Below are positions 35,799 through 46,583 of a stretch of DNA of 60,333 bases, in pieces. The DNA is from an uncultured Flavobacteriales bacterium (GTDB lineage: Bacteria; Bacteroidota; Bacteroidia; Flavobacteriales_D; Parvicellaceae): NCBI GenBank assembly GCA_913042175.1, contig CAJWIX010000002.1, positions 1 through 60,333 on the forward strand. The letters are read 5' to 3'. The notes below the pieces were generated by a model. That model was not told the DNA's origin, did no database searches, and saw only the letters and a program-made list of their open reading frames with translations. The number at the start of each line of letters is the position of its first letter. The first letter of the stretch is position 1. The position numbers and the translations under genes were made by a program.

Positions 35799-35817
35799 CA
35801 AACTATTTTATAAAAAG

Positions 35818-36336
35818 ATGGATTTGGAAGAATTTTGTATTCCGTTTTCAAGTTTAAAACATGGATCAAATCCGTTTCATTTTAAAATAGACAAAACGTT
35901 CTTTGAGTTTTTTAACAATTCTGCTAGTTTCAATGGAGATTTAGAAGTTGTTGCAGATGTAAGAAAAGAAACACATTTGCTTGATTTAAGAGTCTCAATT
36001 GAGGGTTCATGCAATGTTGACTGCGATCGCTGTTTAGATCAATTAAACATTGTAATTAATCAAAATTTTAATTCTATAATTAAATTTGATCATGTTGAAC
36101 ACGAAATTATAAAAGATGATGTAGTTTACATTCCATACGAAAGTTATGAATACAACATTGCTTTCTTGCTTTATGAAAATTTTACTTTGAGTTTTCCAAA
36201 AAGAAATATTCACAAAGAAAATGAATGTAATCCTAATCAAATTGAAATTATACAACAATACTCTCATAATAATAAAGAGAACAATGAAGAAATTGATCCC
36301 AGGTGGAATGCATTAAAAAAACTTAAAGAACAATAA
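35818..36336 (+). CDS. YceD/DUF177 family protein upstream of rpmF
   Basis: The 172-residue protein belongs to the YceD (DUF177) family, typically encoded just before rpmF and involved in 23S rRNA maturation or ribosome biogenesis. The family pattern of two Cys-x(2)-Cys-like residues (SCNVDCDRCLDQLN) and the acidic late stretch (NNEEIDPRWNALKKL) are present; the latter is the conserved C-terminal PRWxxLKxL motif. Length is normal. It is the first gene of an operon of yceD, rpmF, plsX and fabH, with rpmF 26 bases downstream. Confidence 0.85.
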   Translation: MDLEEFCIPFSSLKHGSNPFHFKIDKTFFEFFNNSASFNGDLEVVADVRKETHLLDLRVSIEGSCNVDCDRCLDQLNIVINQNFNSIIKFDHVEHEIIKDDVVYIPYESYEYNIAFLLYENFTLSFPKRNIHKENECNPNQIEIIQQYSHNNKENNEEIDPRWNALKKLKEQ

Positions 36337-36362
36337 TTATTAGAAAAAATTAATATATAGTT

Positions 36363-36554
36363 ATGGCACATCCTAAACGCAAACAGTCAAAAACTAGAAG
36401 AGATAAGAGAAGAACTCATTATAAAGCTTCTACTCAACAACTTGCTACTTGCCCAACTACTGGAGAAACTCATTTATATCACAGAGCGCACTGGTCTGAA
36501 GGTAAATTATATTACAAAGGGAAAGTGGTGATGGAAAAAGAAACTGCCCTTTAA
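36363..36554 (+). CDS. rpmF: 50S ribosomal protein L32
   Basis: The 63-residue basic protein has the L32 opening [20 protein letters not shown] and the later [13 protein letters not shown], which matches the Cys-containing region of the family though only one Cys remains. This points to the zinc-free (C-minus) form of L32. It lies between yceD and plsX, the usual gene order linking ribosome and phospholipid synthesis. Nineteen bases separate it from plsX. Confidence 0.96.
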   Translation: MAHPKRKQSKTRRDKRRTHYKASTQQLATCPTTGETHLYHRAHWSEGKLYYKGKVVMEKETAL

Positions 36555-36573
36555 TCTTTAGGTCCCTACACCA

Positions 36574-37512
36574 GTGAAAATTGGCCTCGATATAATGGGG
36601 GGTGATCACGCTCCACATTCTAATTTACAGGGCGCTTTATTAGCATCAAAATCACTCCGTGATGGTGAGAAAATTGTATTAATTGGAGATGAAAAAATAG
36701 CGCTGCAATTTTTTCAAGACAATAATATTGATTACTCAAATTTTGAATTCATTCATGCTGATCAACACATTGAAATGAATGAACATGCTACCAAGGCTTT
36801 AAGACAAAAACCAAATAACAGTATAAGCGTTGGTTTTGAAGCATTGAAAAATGGCGAAATTGATGTTTTCTCAAGCGCAGGCAATTCAGGAGCAATGCTT
36901 GTAGGAAGCATGTTCTCTGTTGGGCCAATTAAAGGAGTAATAAGACCTTGTATAACTTCTGTTTTACCTAAAGAAAATGGGTCAGTAGGTCTAATCCTAG
37001 ATGTTGGTGTAAATGCCGATTGTAAACCTGACGTTCTTTTTCAATTTGCTATATTAGGTAGTCTATTTGCTGAAAACATTTATGGCATATCTAAGCCAAA
37101 AGTGGGACTGTTAAATATTGGTGAAGAAAAAGGTAAAGGAAATTTATTAACTCAAGCTACCTACCAATTACTAGAAGACAATGATGATATTAATTTTGTT
37201 GGCAATGTAGAAGGTAGAGATCTATTTAATGATAAAGCGGATGTTATTGTTTGTGATGGCTTTACTGGAAATGTAGTACTCAAACAAGCTGAATCTTTTT
37301 TCGCTTTAATAGCTAAACGTAATTTATTAGATGATTATTTTAAACGTTTTAACTACGAAAATTATGGTGGAACACCAGTTTTAGGGGTTAGTGGAAACGT
37401 ATTAATTGGTCATGGAATCAGTAATGATAAAGCCATCAAAAATATGATTCTTTTAGGGAAAGATTTAATTCACTCTAATCTTACGAATAAAATTAAAACC
37501 GCATTTAAATGA
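36574..37512 (+). CDS. plsX: Phosphate acyltransferase PlsX
   Basis: PlsX converts acyl-ACP to acyl-phosphate, the donor for the first phospholipid acyl transfer by PlsY. The 312-residue protein begins MKIGLDIMGGDHAPHSNLQG, has SAGNSGAMLVGSM, GLLNIGEEKGKGN and DVIVCDGFTGNVVLKQAE, all standard family blocks. The start is a GTG at 36574, directly ahead of the conserved N-terminus. It overlaps fabH by four bases (ATGA), which suggests coupled translation. Confidence 0.96.
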   Translation: MKIGLDIMGGDHAPHSNLQGALLASKSLRDGEKIVLIGDEKIALQFFQDNNIDYSNFEFIHADQHIEMNEHATKALRQKPNNSISVGFEALKNGEIDVFSSAGNSGAMLVGSMFSVGPIKGVIRPCITSVLPKENGSVGLILDVGVNADCKPDVLFQFAILGSLFAENIYGISKPKVGLLNIGEEKGKGNLLTQATYQLLEDNDDINFVGNVEGRDLFNDKADVIVCDGFTGNVVLKQAESFFALIAKRNLLDDYFKRFNYENYGGTPVLGVSGNVLIGHGISNDKAIKNMILLGKDLIHSNLTNKIKTAFK

Positions 37513-38495
37513 GTAAAATAAACGCTGCAATTACTGCTGTTCATGGTAAAGTTCCAGAGAAAGTACTATCTAACTTTGATTTGGAAAAAATGGTAGATAC
37601 CAACGATGAATGGATTACAACTCGTACTGGTATAAAAGAAAGAAGAATTGTAAGTGATGGAGAAACTCTCTCTGATTTGGGAGCGGAAGTTGTTAAAGTT
37701 ATTTGTGAAAAGAGAGGTATATCCCCTTTGGAGATTGACCTAATTATTGTTGGAACTGTTACTTCTGACCATAGATTTCCTAGTTCATCTAATTTAATAT
37801 GCCATAAAAGTGGGGCAACTAATGCGTGGGGTTATGACGTAAGTGCTGCTTGTTCTGGATTTTTATATTCTCTGGTTACTGGACAACAATTTGTAGAGTC
37901 TGGCAAATACAAAAAAGTTATTGTTATAGGTGGTGATATCATGTCATCCATAATAAATTATGAAGACAGGAACACTTGTATCATTTTTGGTGATGGCTGT
38001 GGAGGTGTTCTACTTGAGCCTAATGAAGAAGGCAATGGAATTATCGACTCTGTATTAAAAGCCGATGGTTCTGGAAAAGAATATTTAAATCAAAAGTTAG
38101 GTGGGTCTGCACATCCCATAACTAAAGAAAATGTTGGTCATCCTGATATGTACGTATACCAAGAGGGCCGTTCAGTTTTTAAATTTGCCGTAACTAGTAT
38201 GGCTGATGTTTCTGCAGAAATTATGGAAAGAAACAATTTGACAGGTGAAGACGTAGATTGGTTGGTTCCACATCAAGCTAATCTTAGAATAATTGATGCA
38301 ACTGCCAATAGAATGGGACTTACCAAGGATAAAGTTATGATCAATATTGAGAAATTTGGCAATACCACTGCAGCAACTATTCCTTTATGTTTATGGGAAT
38401 GGGAAAATCAACTTAAGAAAGGAGATCAAATAGTTTTAGCCGCATTTGGCGGTGGATTCACTTGGGGAAGTATTTTCCTGAGATGGGCTTATTGA
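37509..38495 (+). CDS. fabH: Beta-ketoacyl-ACP synthase III
   Basis: FabH starts fatty-acid synthesis by condensing acetyl-CoA (or a branched primer) with malonyl-ACP. The 328-residue protein has the thiolase fold with all three catalytic residues: Cys115 in DVSAACSGFLYSL, His in WLVPHQANLRI and Asn in KFGNTTAATIPL. It also has the early NDEWITTRTGIKERRI motif and ends AAFGGGFTWGSIFL. In Bacteroidetes FabH often uses branched primers for iso-fatty acids, which cannot be told from the sequence. About 80 bases separate it from accB. Confidence 0.97.
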   Translation: MSKINAAITAVHGKVPEKVLSNFDLEKMVDTNDEWITTRTGIKERRIVSDGETLSDLGAEVVKVICEKRGISPLEIDLIIVGTVTSDHRFPSSSNLICHKSGATNAWGYDVSAACSGFLYSLVTGQQFVESGKYKKVIVIGGDIMSSIINYEDRNTCIIFGDGCGGVLLEPNEEGNGIIDSVLKADGSGKEYLNQKLGGSAHPITKENVGHPDMYVYQEGRSVFKFAVTSMADVSAEIMERNNLTGEDVDWLVPHQANLRIIDATANRMGLTKDKVMINIEKFGNTTAATIPLCLWEWENQLKKGDQIVLAAFGGGFTWGSIFLRWAY

Positions 38496-38578
38496 TTTAT
38501 AATCTAAACACAACTTAAACTTTAAGAAATAGAATAATTACTATTTTAGCTAAACTTTTTATCTAACATCACTACATT

Positions 38579-39100
38579 ATGAATATTAACGAAATACAGG
38601 ACTTAATTAAATTCGTGGCAAAAGCGGGAGTTAATGAAGTTGAAATTGAGAAAAAAGAATTCAAGATTGTAATCAAGTCTGATTACATGGCCAAAAAGAA
38701 GACTAATTTCAAAGAAGAACCCACTATTGTTCAACAACAAATTCCAGTTGGAAATATTGCAGCTCAACCTGTTGCAGCAGCACCTGCTCCTGTTCAAGAA
38801 GCAGCACCTGCGGCACCAGCAGCTCCGCCAGCCGCTGAAAAAGAAGAAGACAATAGTAATTTGATTACTGTAAAAGCTCAAATGATTGGAACGTTCTATC
38901 GCTCTCCTGGGCCAGATAAAGATCCTTTTGTAGAAGTTGGTTCTACCATTAAAGCTGGAGATAAACTATGCATTATTGAAGCCATGAAACTTTTTAATGA
39001 AATTGAATCTGAGGTTAGTGGTAAAATTGTTAAAGTTTTGGCAGAAGATCAGTCTCCAATAGAATTTGATCAACCTCTTTTCTTGGTTGACCCATCCTAA
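38579..39100 (+). CDS. accB: Biotin carboxyl carrier protein of acetyl-CoA carboxylase
   Basis: The 173-residue protein carries biotin between the carboxylase and transferase steps of malonyl-CoA formation. An N-terminal domain ([20 protein letters not shown]) is followed by an Ala/Pro-rich flexible linker (about 62-90) and the biotinyl domain. The biotin-accepting Lys137 sits in [12 protein letters not shown], preceded by [20 protein letters not shown]. All elements are intact. accC follows after 11 bases. Confidence 0.96.
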   Translation: MNINEIQDLIKFVAKAGVNEVEIEKKEFKIVIKSDYMAKKKTNFKEEPTIVQQQIPVGNIAAQPVAAAPAPVQEAAPAAPAAPPAAEKEEDNSNLITVKAQMIGTFYRSPGPDKDPFVEVGSTIKAGDKLCIIEAMKLFNEIESEVSGKIVKVLAEDQSPIEFDQPLFLVDPS

Positions 39101-39111
39101 AACAACTTAAA

Positions 39112-40449
39112 ATGTTTAAGAAAGTACTAGTTGCAAATAGAGGTGAAATTGCGCTTAGAGTAATTAGAACCTGTAAAGAAATGGGTATAAGAACTGTGGC
39201 TGTTTATTCTACTGCGGATAAAGACAGTTTGCATGTTAAATTTGCAGATGAAGCTGTTTGTATAGGCCCACCTCAAAGTGCACAATCCTATTTGAAAATA
39301 CCAAATATTATTGCTGCCGCAGAAATCACCAATGCTGATGCCATCCACCCAGGCTATGGTTTCCTTTCAGAAAATGCTAATTTCTCTAGAATATGTAGTG
39401 AACATAAAATTAAGTTTATTGGTGCACTTCCAGAACAAATTGATGCAATGGGAGATAAAGCTTCAGCTAAAGAAACCATGAGAAAGGCTAAGGTGCCAAC
39501 AATACCTGGTTCAGATGGCTTGCTAAAAGACTTTGCTCAAGCTAAATCAATAGCCAATAAAATTAAATATCCCATCATGTTAAAAGCTACAGCTGGTGGT
39601 GGTGGAAAAGGGATGAGACTTTGTTGGAATGATGAAGAACTAAAAGAAGGCTGGGAATCTGCTAGGACAGAAGCTAAAGCTGCTTTCGGAAATGACGGGA
39701 TGTACATGGAAAAATTCATTGAAGAACCTAGACATATTGAAATTCAAATTGCGGCTGATCAGTATGGAAAAGCTTGCCATCTTTCTGAGAGAGATTGCTC
39801 TATTCAAAGAAGACATCAAAAACTAGTTGAAGAAACACCCTCTCCATTCATGACTAACTCCTTAAGAAAAAAAATGGGAGAAGCGGCTAAAAAAGCAGCT
39901 AAAGCAGTAAAATATGAAGGAGTTGGAACAGTAGAATTTTTAGTGGACAAGCATCGTAATTTCTACTTCATGGAAATGAACACTAGAATTCAAGTTGAAC
40001 ATACTATAACAGAAGAGGTAATTAATTTTGATCTTATTAAAGAACAAATTAAAATTGCTGCTGGAGAAAAAATATCAGGTAAAGATTATTTTCCTCAAAT
40101 GCATTCTATTCAGTGTAGAATTAATGCTGAAGACCCACATAAAGGATTCATTCCTTCTCCTGGAAAAATCACCAATTACCATGCGCCAGGAGGTCATGGG
40201 GTTAGGGTAGATACTCATGCCTATGCAAGTTATATTATTCCGCCTCATTATGATTCCATGGTTTCTAAGCTAATTACGGTTGCTCAAACAAGAGATGAAG
40301 CTATATTAAAAATGAAAAGAGCCCTTGAAGAATATATTATTGAAGGGGTAAAAACAACTATTCCTTTTCATCAGCAACTATTAGAAGACAAGAAATTTCT
40401 TGAAGGTGATTTCACCACTAAATTCATGGATGATTTTGAAATTAGGTAG
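39112..40449 (+). CDS. accC: Acetyl-CoA carboxylase biotin carboxylase subunit
   Basis: AccC carboxylates biotin on AccB using ATP and bicarbonate. The 445-residue ATP-grasp enzyme starts [20 protein letters not shown] and has the [19 protein letters not shown] block, the glycine-rich loop [15 protein letters not shown], the metal-binding [20 protein letters not shown], and the C-terminal [20 protein letters not shown]. The length is normal. The accA and accD genes are not in this window. The gene ends one base before the stop of mfd, which converges on it. Confidence 0.97.
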   Translation: MFKKVLVANRGEIALRVIRTCKEMGIRTVAVYSTADKDSLHVKFADEAVCIGPPQSAQSYLKIPNIIAAAEITNADAIHPGYGFLSENANFSRICSEHKIKFIGALPEQIDAMGDKASAKETMRKAKVPTIPGSDGLLKDFAQAKSIANKIKYPIMLKATAGGGGKGMRLCWNDEELKEGWESARTEAKAAFGNDGMYMEKFIEEPRHIEIQIAADQYGKACHLSERDCSIQRRHQKLVEETPSPFMTNSLRKKMGEAAKKAAKAVKYEGVGTVEFLVDKHRNFYFMEMNTRIQVEHTITEEVINFDLIKEQIKIAAGEKISGKDYFPQMHSIQCRINAEDPHKGFIPSPGKITNYHAPGGHGVRVDTHAYASYIIPPHYDSMVSKLITVAQTRDEAILKMKRALEEYIIEGVKTTIPFHQQLLEDKKFLEGDFTTKFMDDFEIR

Positions 40450-40450
40450 C

Positions 40451-43400
40451 TTAACTTAAAGTTATTTTTTCAAGAATTTCAACTGCATTTTCAATATTGT
40501 TTACCCCATCATAGGTAAAAATTAATTGATTGTTTTTTTCCTTTAATTGGATTTTAGATTTTTGATGTTGAACGTAGTTTAGCACTGAGGAGAACTGCTT
40601 TGAATTAAAGTAGCTTTCATTATTAGAAATGAATTTTCCAACCAACTTATTGTTTTTAATAATGATTTTTTCAAAGCCTATTTTTTTAGCTAAATTTCTT
40701 AGCGGAATGGTTTTAATTAATTCTTTAGTTTGAGTTGGTATATCACCAAACCTATCCTTTAGTTCTTCATTGTATTTTGAAATTTCATCCGCAGTTTCAA
40801 GCTGATCTAACTTTTTATAAAGAGAAAGTCTTTCTTCAATTTCATTGACATAATCATCTGGTATAACTAGAGAAAAATCAGTTTCTAGAGTACAGTCCTG
40901 AACAAATTCTTTTTCTAATAACTCTTCTTTAAAAATATCTTTAAACTCATTTTCTTTTAATTCAAGAATTGCTTCATCTAGGATTTTTTGATAAGTTTCA
41001 AATCCTACATCATTTATAAAACCACTTTGATTTGCTCCAAGTAAATCTCCAGCTCCTCTAATGTCCAAATCTCTCATGGCAATATTAAATCCACTTCCCA
41101 ACTCAGAAAACTGCTCAATGGCGTGTAATCTTTTTCTAGCTTCTGTAGATATATGTTGTGGTGGTGGAGTAAATAAATAGGCAAATGCTTTTTTATTTGA
41201 TCTACCTACTCTACCCCTTAATTGATGCAAATCACTTAGACCAAAATGATTAGCATTATTTATGATAATTGTATTTGCATTTGGAATATCAATACCAGAT
41301 TCCACAATCGTAGTTGCAACAAGTACATCATACCTAGCATCCATAAAGTCTAAAATCACGGCCTCTAATTTTTTACCTTCCATTTGACCATGACCAACCG
41401 CAACTCTTGCGTGAGGACATAAACGTTCAATCATAGACGCAACTTCATTAATGTTTTGCACCCTATTATGAATAAAAAACACTTGTCCTGAACGATCCAA
41501 TTCATAACTGATGGCATCTCTTATGGTATCCTCAGTAAATGTCTGAATAATTGTTTCAACAGGAAATCTATTAGGAGGAGGTGTATTAATGATGGAGAGA
41601 TCTCTAGCGCTCATTAAGCTAAACTGTAATGTTCTAGGAATGGGAGTAGCTGTAAGTGTTAAGGTATCAACATTTATTTTGAGATTTTTTAATTGATCTT
41701 TAACTCCTACGCCAAATTTTTGTTCCTCATCAATAATCAATAAACCTAAATCTTGAAATTGCACATCTTTACTAATCAGTCTATGAGTTCCAATAACAAT
41801 ATCAACCTTCCCCTCCTTTAGTTTTTGAATGGTCTCTTTTGCTTTTTTTGTGCTTTTAAATCTATTAAGATAGTCAATGTTACAGGGAAAATTTTTTAAC
41901 CGCTCACTAAAGGTTTTGTAATGTTGAAACACTAGTACAGTAGTGGGAACCAATACCGCAACCTGCTTATTATCAGCCACTGCTTTAAAAGCTGCCCTTA
42001 TTGCTATTTCGGTTTTTCCAAAACCAACATCTCCACAAATTAATCTATCCATTGGGCTTTGACTCTCCATGTCTTTTTTAACATCTACTGTGGCTTTAAG
42101 TTGATCGGGGGTATCTTCATACATGAAAGATGCTTCAAGTTCATTTTGCAAATAAGAATCTGACTGAAAGCTAAAACCCTTTTGCATCTTTCTTTTAGCA
42201 TATAATTTTATTAGATCATATGCCACTTCTTTTATTTTCTTTTTGGCCTTTTGTTTGGCCATCGCCCAAGCTCCAGACCCTAATTTATTGAGTACTGGTG
42301 CTGTTCCTTCTTTGTTAGCATATTTGCTAATTCTATGTAAACTATGGATACTTACATAGAGAATATCACCTCCTTTATAAATCAATCGAATTGCTTCCTG
42401 TGTTTTCCCTTGAACATCTATTTTTTCTAGACCTGAAAACTCTCCAATCCCATGATCAATATGAACTACAAAATCTCCTTTATTAAGATTATAAACTTCT
42501 TTAAGTGTAAATGACTGTTTTGCTTTCTTTATAGTTTTTTTGATATTGAACCTATGGTATCGTTCAAAAATTTGATGATCTGTGAAAACAAGTTTTTTAT
42601 TTTTATTGTCAATAAACCCCTCATGAATTCCAAGTTTTACAAAAGTGCTTAAGTCTTCTTGGTCTAATTCATTAAAAATACTTTTAAGACGATTTAATTG
42701 TGAATCTTGCTCAGCACAAATGAAAATTTTGAAACCATTTTCCTTCCATTTCAGTAGTTGTTGAACCAAAAAATCAAAATTCTTATTGAATGTTGGCTGT
42801 GGTATAGTGTTAAAATCTACTTGATTTGGAAATCTAACTAGGTTTCCTGATTCAATAGTAACAAATTGATTAATTTTTTCTTTAAAATCTGATGGAGCTA
42901 AATACATCTCAATTGGAAGCAAGGCATTTGTCTTGTCTGAGATTTTTTGGTATACCTCATTTGCTGTATTAAACCCCTTGTTCATTTTTTCCTCAGCAAC
43001 ATCTAATTCTTCTCCCCAGATATATAAATGTTTTGGTAAATGATCTAAAAAAGAAATTCTATTGGTGGCAATTAGTTGATCATTAATATTAGGAATGATT
43101 TTTACTCTTTGGTGGGTCTTAATAGAAAGTTGGTTTTCTGGGTTGAATTCTCTTAGAGATTCAATAATATCTCCAAAAAATTCAATCCTAAAAGGATATT
43201 CATTCCCAAAAGAATAAATATCTAATATTCCACCTCTTATAGCAAACTGACCAGGTTCATAAACATAATCTACTTTATCAAATTGCAATTCTATTAATAA
43301 GTCATTAAGAAAATCTAAGTCTACTTCCTCCTCTTTATTTAAAACTATACTTTGCTTCTTTAAACTTGACCTATCTATCACTTTTTCTACAATAGCTTCA

Positions 43401-43780
43401 GGATAAGTAACTATTATGACTTTTTTCCTTTGCTTCTCTAGTGCATTTATTACTTCTGTTCTTTGTAATACACTAGTTGGGTCAGCTTCCATAATTTGAT
43501 ATGGTCTTCTATACGATGCAGGATAAAATAAAATTGTAGTTCCTCTTTGCTCTTGAATAATGTTCTCTAAATCGTTAAAAAGATATAATGCTTGTTCTTT
43601 ATCAGGTTGGATAAACAAATGAAAACCTTGAATTTTTTCAATTACAGCAAAGGCGGTTAAAGCGTACAATGATCCTGAAACATTTCTTAAGGAAACTGCT
43701 TCTTTTGACTTTAGAAAAGATGTGATTTGAGCAACAGATTCCTCTTCAAAAAACTGACTTCTAAAAGTATCAAGTTGCAC
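40451..43780 (-). CDS. mfd: Transcription-repair coupling factor
   Basis: Mfd displaces stalled RNA polymerase at DNA lesions and recruits the UvrABC excision system. The 1109-residue protein has an N-terminal UvrB-homology region ([20 protein letters not shown]), the RNA-polymerase-interacting CarD-like domain ([20 protein letters not shown]), and a RecG-like translocase with Walker [25 protein letters not shown] box in [19 protein letters not shown], and [15 protein letters not shown]. The C-terminal TRCF domain ends the protein. Length and order are normal. Its start overlaps fbp by 11 bases. Confidence 0.97.
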   Translation of the reverse strand: MQLDTFRSQFFEEESVAQITSFLKSKEAVSLRNVSGSLYALTAFAVIEKIQGFHLFIQPDKEQALYLFNDLENIIQEQRGTTILFYPASYRRPYQIMEADPTSVLQRTEVINALEKQRKKVIIVTYPEAIVEKVIDRSSLKKQSIVLNKEEEVDLDFLNDLLIELQFDKVDYVYEPGQFAIRGGILDIYSFGNEYPFRIEFFGDIIESLREFNPENQLSIKTHQRVKIIPNINDQLIATNRISFLDHLPKHLYIWGEELDVAEEKMNKGFNTANEVYQKISDKTNALLPIEMYLAPSDFKEKINQFVTIESGNLVRFPNQVDFNTIPQPTFNKNFDFLVQQLLKWKENGFKIFICAEQDSQLNRLKSIFNELDQEDLSTFVKLGIHEGFIDNKNKKLVFTDHQIFERYHRFNIKKTIKKAKQSFTLKEVYNLNKGDFVVHIDHGIGEFSGLEKIDVQGKTQEAIRLIYKGGDILYVSIHSLHRISKYANKEGTAPVLNKLGSGAWAMAKQKAKKKIKEVAYDLIKLYAKRKMQKGFSFQSDSYLQNELEASFMYEDTPDQLKATVDVKKDMESQSPMDRLICGDVGFGKTEIAIRAAFKAVADNKQVAVLVPTTVLVFQHYKTFSERLKNFPCNIDYLNRFKSTKKAKETIQKLKEGKVDIVIGTHRLISKDVQFQDLGLLIIDEEQKFGVGVKDQLKNLKINVDTLTLTATPIPRTLQFSLMSARDLSIINTPPPNRFPVETIIQTFTEDTIRDAISYELDRSGQVFFIHNRVQNINEVASMIERLCPHARVAVGHGQMEGKKLEAVILDFMDARYDVLVATTIVESGIDIPNANTIIINNANHFGLSDLHQLRGRVGRSNKKAFAYLFTPPPQHISTEARKRLHAIEQFSELGSGFNIAMRDLDIRGAGDLLGANQSGFINDVGFETYQKILDEAILELKENEFKDIFKEELLEKEFVQDCTLETDFSLVIPDDYVNEIEERLSLYKKLDQLETADEISKYNEELKDRFGDIPTQTKELIKTIPLRNLAKKIGFEKIIIKNNKLVGKFISNNESYFNSKQFSSVLNYVQHQKSKIQLKEKNNQLIFTYDGVNNIENAVEILEKITLS

Positions 43781-44780
43781 TTTCCATCAATTGTTCTAGT
43801 TGATCAACCATATTTTTTGAACCAATAAAAAATGGAACTCTTTGATGAAGATCATTAGGTATAATATCCATAATTCTACCATTTTCTGAAATGGCCCTAC
43901 CTCCTGCTTGCTCTATTATAAATGCTAATGGTGAACATTCGTAGGTCAACCTGAGCTTACCGTTTGGTGAGCTTTCTGTAGAAGGATACATATAAATACC
44001 TCCTTTAATTAAATTTCTGTGAAAATCTGCTACTAAAGATCCAATATACCTAGAAGAATAAGGCTTTTTAGTTCCATTATCTTCTGAGGACTGACAATAA
44101 GATATATAATCCTTAACAGGCTGTTTGAAAGATGACAAATTACCTTCATTTACAGAATAAATGGCTCCATTTGTAGGGATTTTCATGTTAGGGTGAGAAA
44201 GGAAAAAAACGCCAATCCCTGGATCAAAAGTAAATCCATTCACACCATTACCAGTAGTATAAACCAACATGGTTGATGAACCGTAAATTAAATATCCTGC
44301 GGCTACTTGTTCATCTCCTTTTTGTAAAAAATCTACTAATTGTACTGGCTCACCTTTAGCTGTTTTCCTTCTAAAAACACTAAAAATAGTACCTACAGAA
44401 ACATTTACGTCTATATTAGAAGAACCATCTAAAGGATCTATTAAAACGACATATTTTGCTTCATTATTAACCTTATCATCAAATGCAATGTAAGAGTCAT
44501 TTTCTTCTGAAGCAACACCGCATATCACTCCTCTAGCAGAAAGCGCATTAATAAAAGTATCATTAGCAAAAACGTCTAATTTTTGTTGGTCTTCTCCTTG
44601 AATATTTTCAGCACCAGAAGATCCTAAAATTTCTTTGGCTAAACCCGCTTTATTAATGTGGTGACTAACTATTTTAGATGCCAATTTTATGGCACTTAAT
44701 ATTTTTGACAACTCTCCAGAAGATCCTGGAAAGGTGTTTTGTGTTTCAACAATAAATTCGCCTACAGTAACACTTTTCAT
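43770..44780 (-). CDS. fbp: Fructose-1,6-bisphosphatase, class I
   Basis: The enzyme dephosphorylates fructose-1,6-bisphosphate in gluconeogenesis. From the ATG at 44780 (a TTG at 44798 would add six residues) the 336-residue product has the class I motifs [29 protein letters not shown], the metal site [40 protein letters not shown] and [20 protein letters not shown]. It is followed by mfd with a short overlap. The divergent ammonium-transporter operon starts about 250 bases upstream. Confidence 0.96.
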   Translation of the reverse strand: MKSVTVGEFIVETQNTFPGSSGELSKILSAIKLASKIVSHHINKAGLAKEILGSSGAENIQGEDQQKLDVFANDTFINALSARGVICGVASEENDSYIAFDDKVNNEAKYVVLIDPLDGSSNIDVNVSVGTIFSVFRRKTAKGEPVQLVDFLQKGDEQVAAGYLIYGSSTMLVYTTGNGVNGFTFDPGIGVFFLSHPNMKIPTNGAIYSVNEGNLSSFKQPVKDYISYCQSSEDNGTKKPYSSRYIGSLVADFHRNLIKGGIYMYPSTESSPNGKLRLTYECSPLAFIIEQAGGRAISENGRIMDIIPNDLHQRVPFFIGSKNMVDQLEQLMESAT

Positions 44781-44964
44781 GGTTGCCTCAAATATCAAGC
44801 AATAAGTTAAGATAATTTCACATCTAACTAAAAAATAACGCTCAATTTTTGAATTTAGAATAATGTTTCAAAAAAATTCTTTGACAAAAATTTTATTTTG
44901 TTTAAGATTTTATAATATTGTTTAAACAGAATAATTAATTAAAATTGAATTAATTGCTTAGAAA

Positions 44965-44996
44965 TTTGCCTTAGTGTATTTTTTACACTATACTTG
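44965..44996 (+). promoter_or_regulatory. Predicted promoter with internal palindrome ahead of the amt operon
   Basis: TTTG at 44965-44968 and TATACTTG at 44989-44996 are separated by 20 bases and match the Bacteroidetes -33/-7 consensus (TTTG, TAnnTTTG) with one mismatch. Between them lies a perfect 7-bp inverted repeat, TAGTGTA (44972-44978) and TACACTA (44984-44990) with a TTTTT spacer; its right arm overlaps the -7 element. That position suits an operator. The region 44799-45028 holds no gene. Confidence 0.5.
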
Positions 44997-45028
44997 TTAA
45001 CCATTTTTTAAATCTTAAAACAAAATTA

Positions 45029-45241
45029 ATGAATACACCAAAAAAAAGATCACTAAATGAATTAAGACAGACAAAAGATTCCCATTACATTGTTCCAAGA
45101 ACAAATAACAATACCAATCTAAAAAAACTATTTGAAGATTACTTTCAAAACAATAATGAAAACTTAAATGCTGATAACATTGATAGTTTCATTAATCATT
45201 TGTATTCAAACGGTTACAAATTCAGAATTACAGGGAGTTGA
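45029..45241 (+). CDS. Small conserved protein coupled to the ammonium transporter
   Basis: The 70-residue hydrophilic protein begins MNTPKKRSLNELRQTKDSHY; the LNELRQTKD motif recurs in small flavobacterial proteins. The rest is Asn-rich and helical (LKKLFEDYFQNNNENLNADN). No family function is known to me. It is the first gene after the predicted promoter and its TGA stop overlaps the TTG start of the transporter gene (TTGA), so the two are translationally coupled. A role in regulating ammonium transport is possible by position only; it is not a P-II (GlnK) protein. Confidence 0.65.
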   Translation: MNTPKKRSLNELRQTKDSHYIVPRTNNNTNLKKLFEDYFQNNNENLNADNIDSFINHLYSNGYKFRITGS

Positions 45242-46533
45242 AAAATATAGGAAGTAAGTTAAATTTTATTGTACTTGCTTTAGTAGTTGGAGTAATACTA
45301 TTGGTAAATGTAGACTATGACGTTACTCCAAAACAGAATTTACCCATTGATACTGGAGACACTGCATGGATGATTGTTGCCTGTGCTTTTGTCCTACTCA
45401 TGACGCCCGGGCTCGCATTTTTTTATGGTGGCATGGTTAATATCAAAAATATTATTTCAACCATGCTACAAAGCTTTGTGGCATTGGGTGTTATTAGTGT
45501 AATATGGATTCTTTTAGGATTTAGTCTCTCTTTTGGAGATAGTTTTTATGGAGTAATTGGAAATCCTTTCACCTACTTTAATTTCAAAGGAGTAACACTT
45601 GCACCCAATGAAGATTTTGGTGCAACCATACCCTTTTTATTGTTTGCCTTTTTTCAATTAAAATTTGCCATCATTACACCAGCCATTATTTCTGGAAGTT
45701 TCGCAGAGCGAATTCGTTTTAGAAGCTATATACTCTATATGCTTTTATTCACACTTTTTATATATTCTCCTTTGGCTCATATGACATGGCACCCAGACGG
45801 ATTATTCAGAAAGTGGGGGGTATTGGATTTTGCTGGTGGAACGGTTGTGCACATGTCAGCTGGTCTTGCTGCATTGTCTGGTGCTATATATTTAGGAAAA
45901 AGAAAAAAAATTGAAGAAAAACCAGCCAACATCCCATTTGTTATTCTTGGAACTGGTTTGTTATGGTTTGGTTGGTTTGGATTCAATGCAGGGTCTGCAT
46001 TAGGAGCTAACTTTGATGCAGTCATCGCCTTTGCCAACACTAACTTAGCTTCTGCAACTAGTATGATAACTTGGATATTTTATGATCGTTTTTTTGGGAG
46101 AAAAATGTCTGCTATTGGAGCTTGCATAGGAGCTATTGTCGGCTTAGTTGCCATAACCCCAGCAGCCGGATTTGTGACTATTGGCCAAAGTGTATTTATT
46201 GGCTTTATTGCTGCAATTATCAGTAATGTAGCTATCCGCATAACTAAGAAAACAAACATAGATGATACTTTAGATGTTTTTCCAAGTCATGGTGTGGGTG
46301 GTATAGTTGGGATGATACTTACCTCTGTTTTCGCAAAAGATGTTGGACTGATATATGGAACTTACGATGTTTTTAGTGCTCACCTTCTTGCGGTTGTGAT
46401 AGTTGTTGTTTTTACCCTTACAATTAGTTACTTGTTGTATAAATTAGTTGACTTAATCATGAACATAAGAGTGAGAGAAGACCAAGAAGAAAGAGGTTTA
46501 GACGACTCTCAACATGGAGAATTATTTGCATAG
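45238..46533 (+). CDS. amt: Ammonium transporter, Amt family
   Basis: The 431-residue inner-membrane protein has eleven expected helices and the family blocks DTAWMIVACAFVLLMTPGLA, FFYGGMVNIKNIISTMLQSF, FAGGTVVHMSAGLAALSGAI, GTGLLWFGWFGFNAGSALGA and VFPSHGVGGIVGMILTSVFA, containing the two pore histidines (HMSAG and HGVGG). The start is TTG at 45238; a signal-like first helix follows. Usually amt is paired with glnK, but here a 70-residue protein is the partner and no P-II gene follows. Aspartate kinase is next, 49 bases away. Confidence 0.96.
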   Translation: MKNIGSKLNFIVLALVVGVILLVNVDYDVTPKQNLPIDTGDTAWMIVACAFVLLMTPGLAFFYGGMVNIKNIISTMLQSFVALGVISVIWILLGFSLSFGDSFYGVIGNPFTYFNFKGVTLAPNEDFGATIPFLLFAFFQLKFAIITPAIISGSFAERIRFRSYILYMLLFTLFIYSPLAHMTWHPDGLFRKWGVLDFAGGTVVHMSAGLAALSGAIYLGKRKKIEEKPANIPFVILGTGLLWFGWFGFNAGSALGANFDAVIAFANTNLASATSMITWIFYDRFFGRKMSAIGACIGAIVGLVAITPAAGFVTIGQSVFIGFIAAIISNVAIRITKKTNIDDTLDVFPSHGVGGIVGMILTSVFAKDVGLIYGTYDVFSAHLLAVVIVVVFTLTISYLLYKLVDLIMNIRVREDQEERGLDDSQHGELFA

Positions 46534-46564
46534 ATTTTATTTAAATCCTTTATTGTATTAGTTT

Positions 46565-46583
46565 TAAATCTTTAAAAGATTTA
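46565..46583. promoter_or_regulatory. Perfect 19-base palindrome over the aspartate-kinase start
   Basis: TAAATCTTT (46565-46573) and AAAGATTTA (46575-46583) form a perfect 9-bp inverted repeat with a single-base spacer. The last base is the A of the ATG start codon of the downstream gene. It could be an operator or a hairpin that hides the ribosome entry site. It is AT-rich, so chance cannot be excluded. Confidence 0.4.

Noticed and set aside
38603-38881. Long minus-strand ORF opposite accB, rich in Cys and Arg
   Set aside because: It is the antisense of the Ala/Pro-rich linker of the biotin carrier protein, which produces long open antisense frames by composition.
44799-45028. Possible small RNA or riboswitch ahead of the amt operon
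   Set aside because: Apart from the predicted promoter and its inverted repeat, the AT-rich region shows no extended stem system that I could support.
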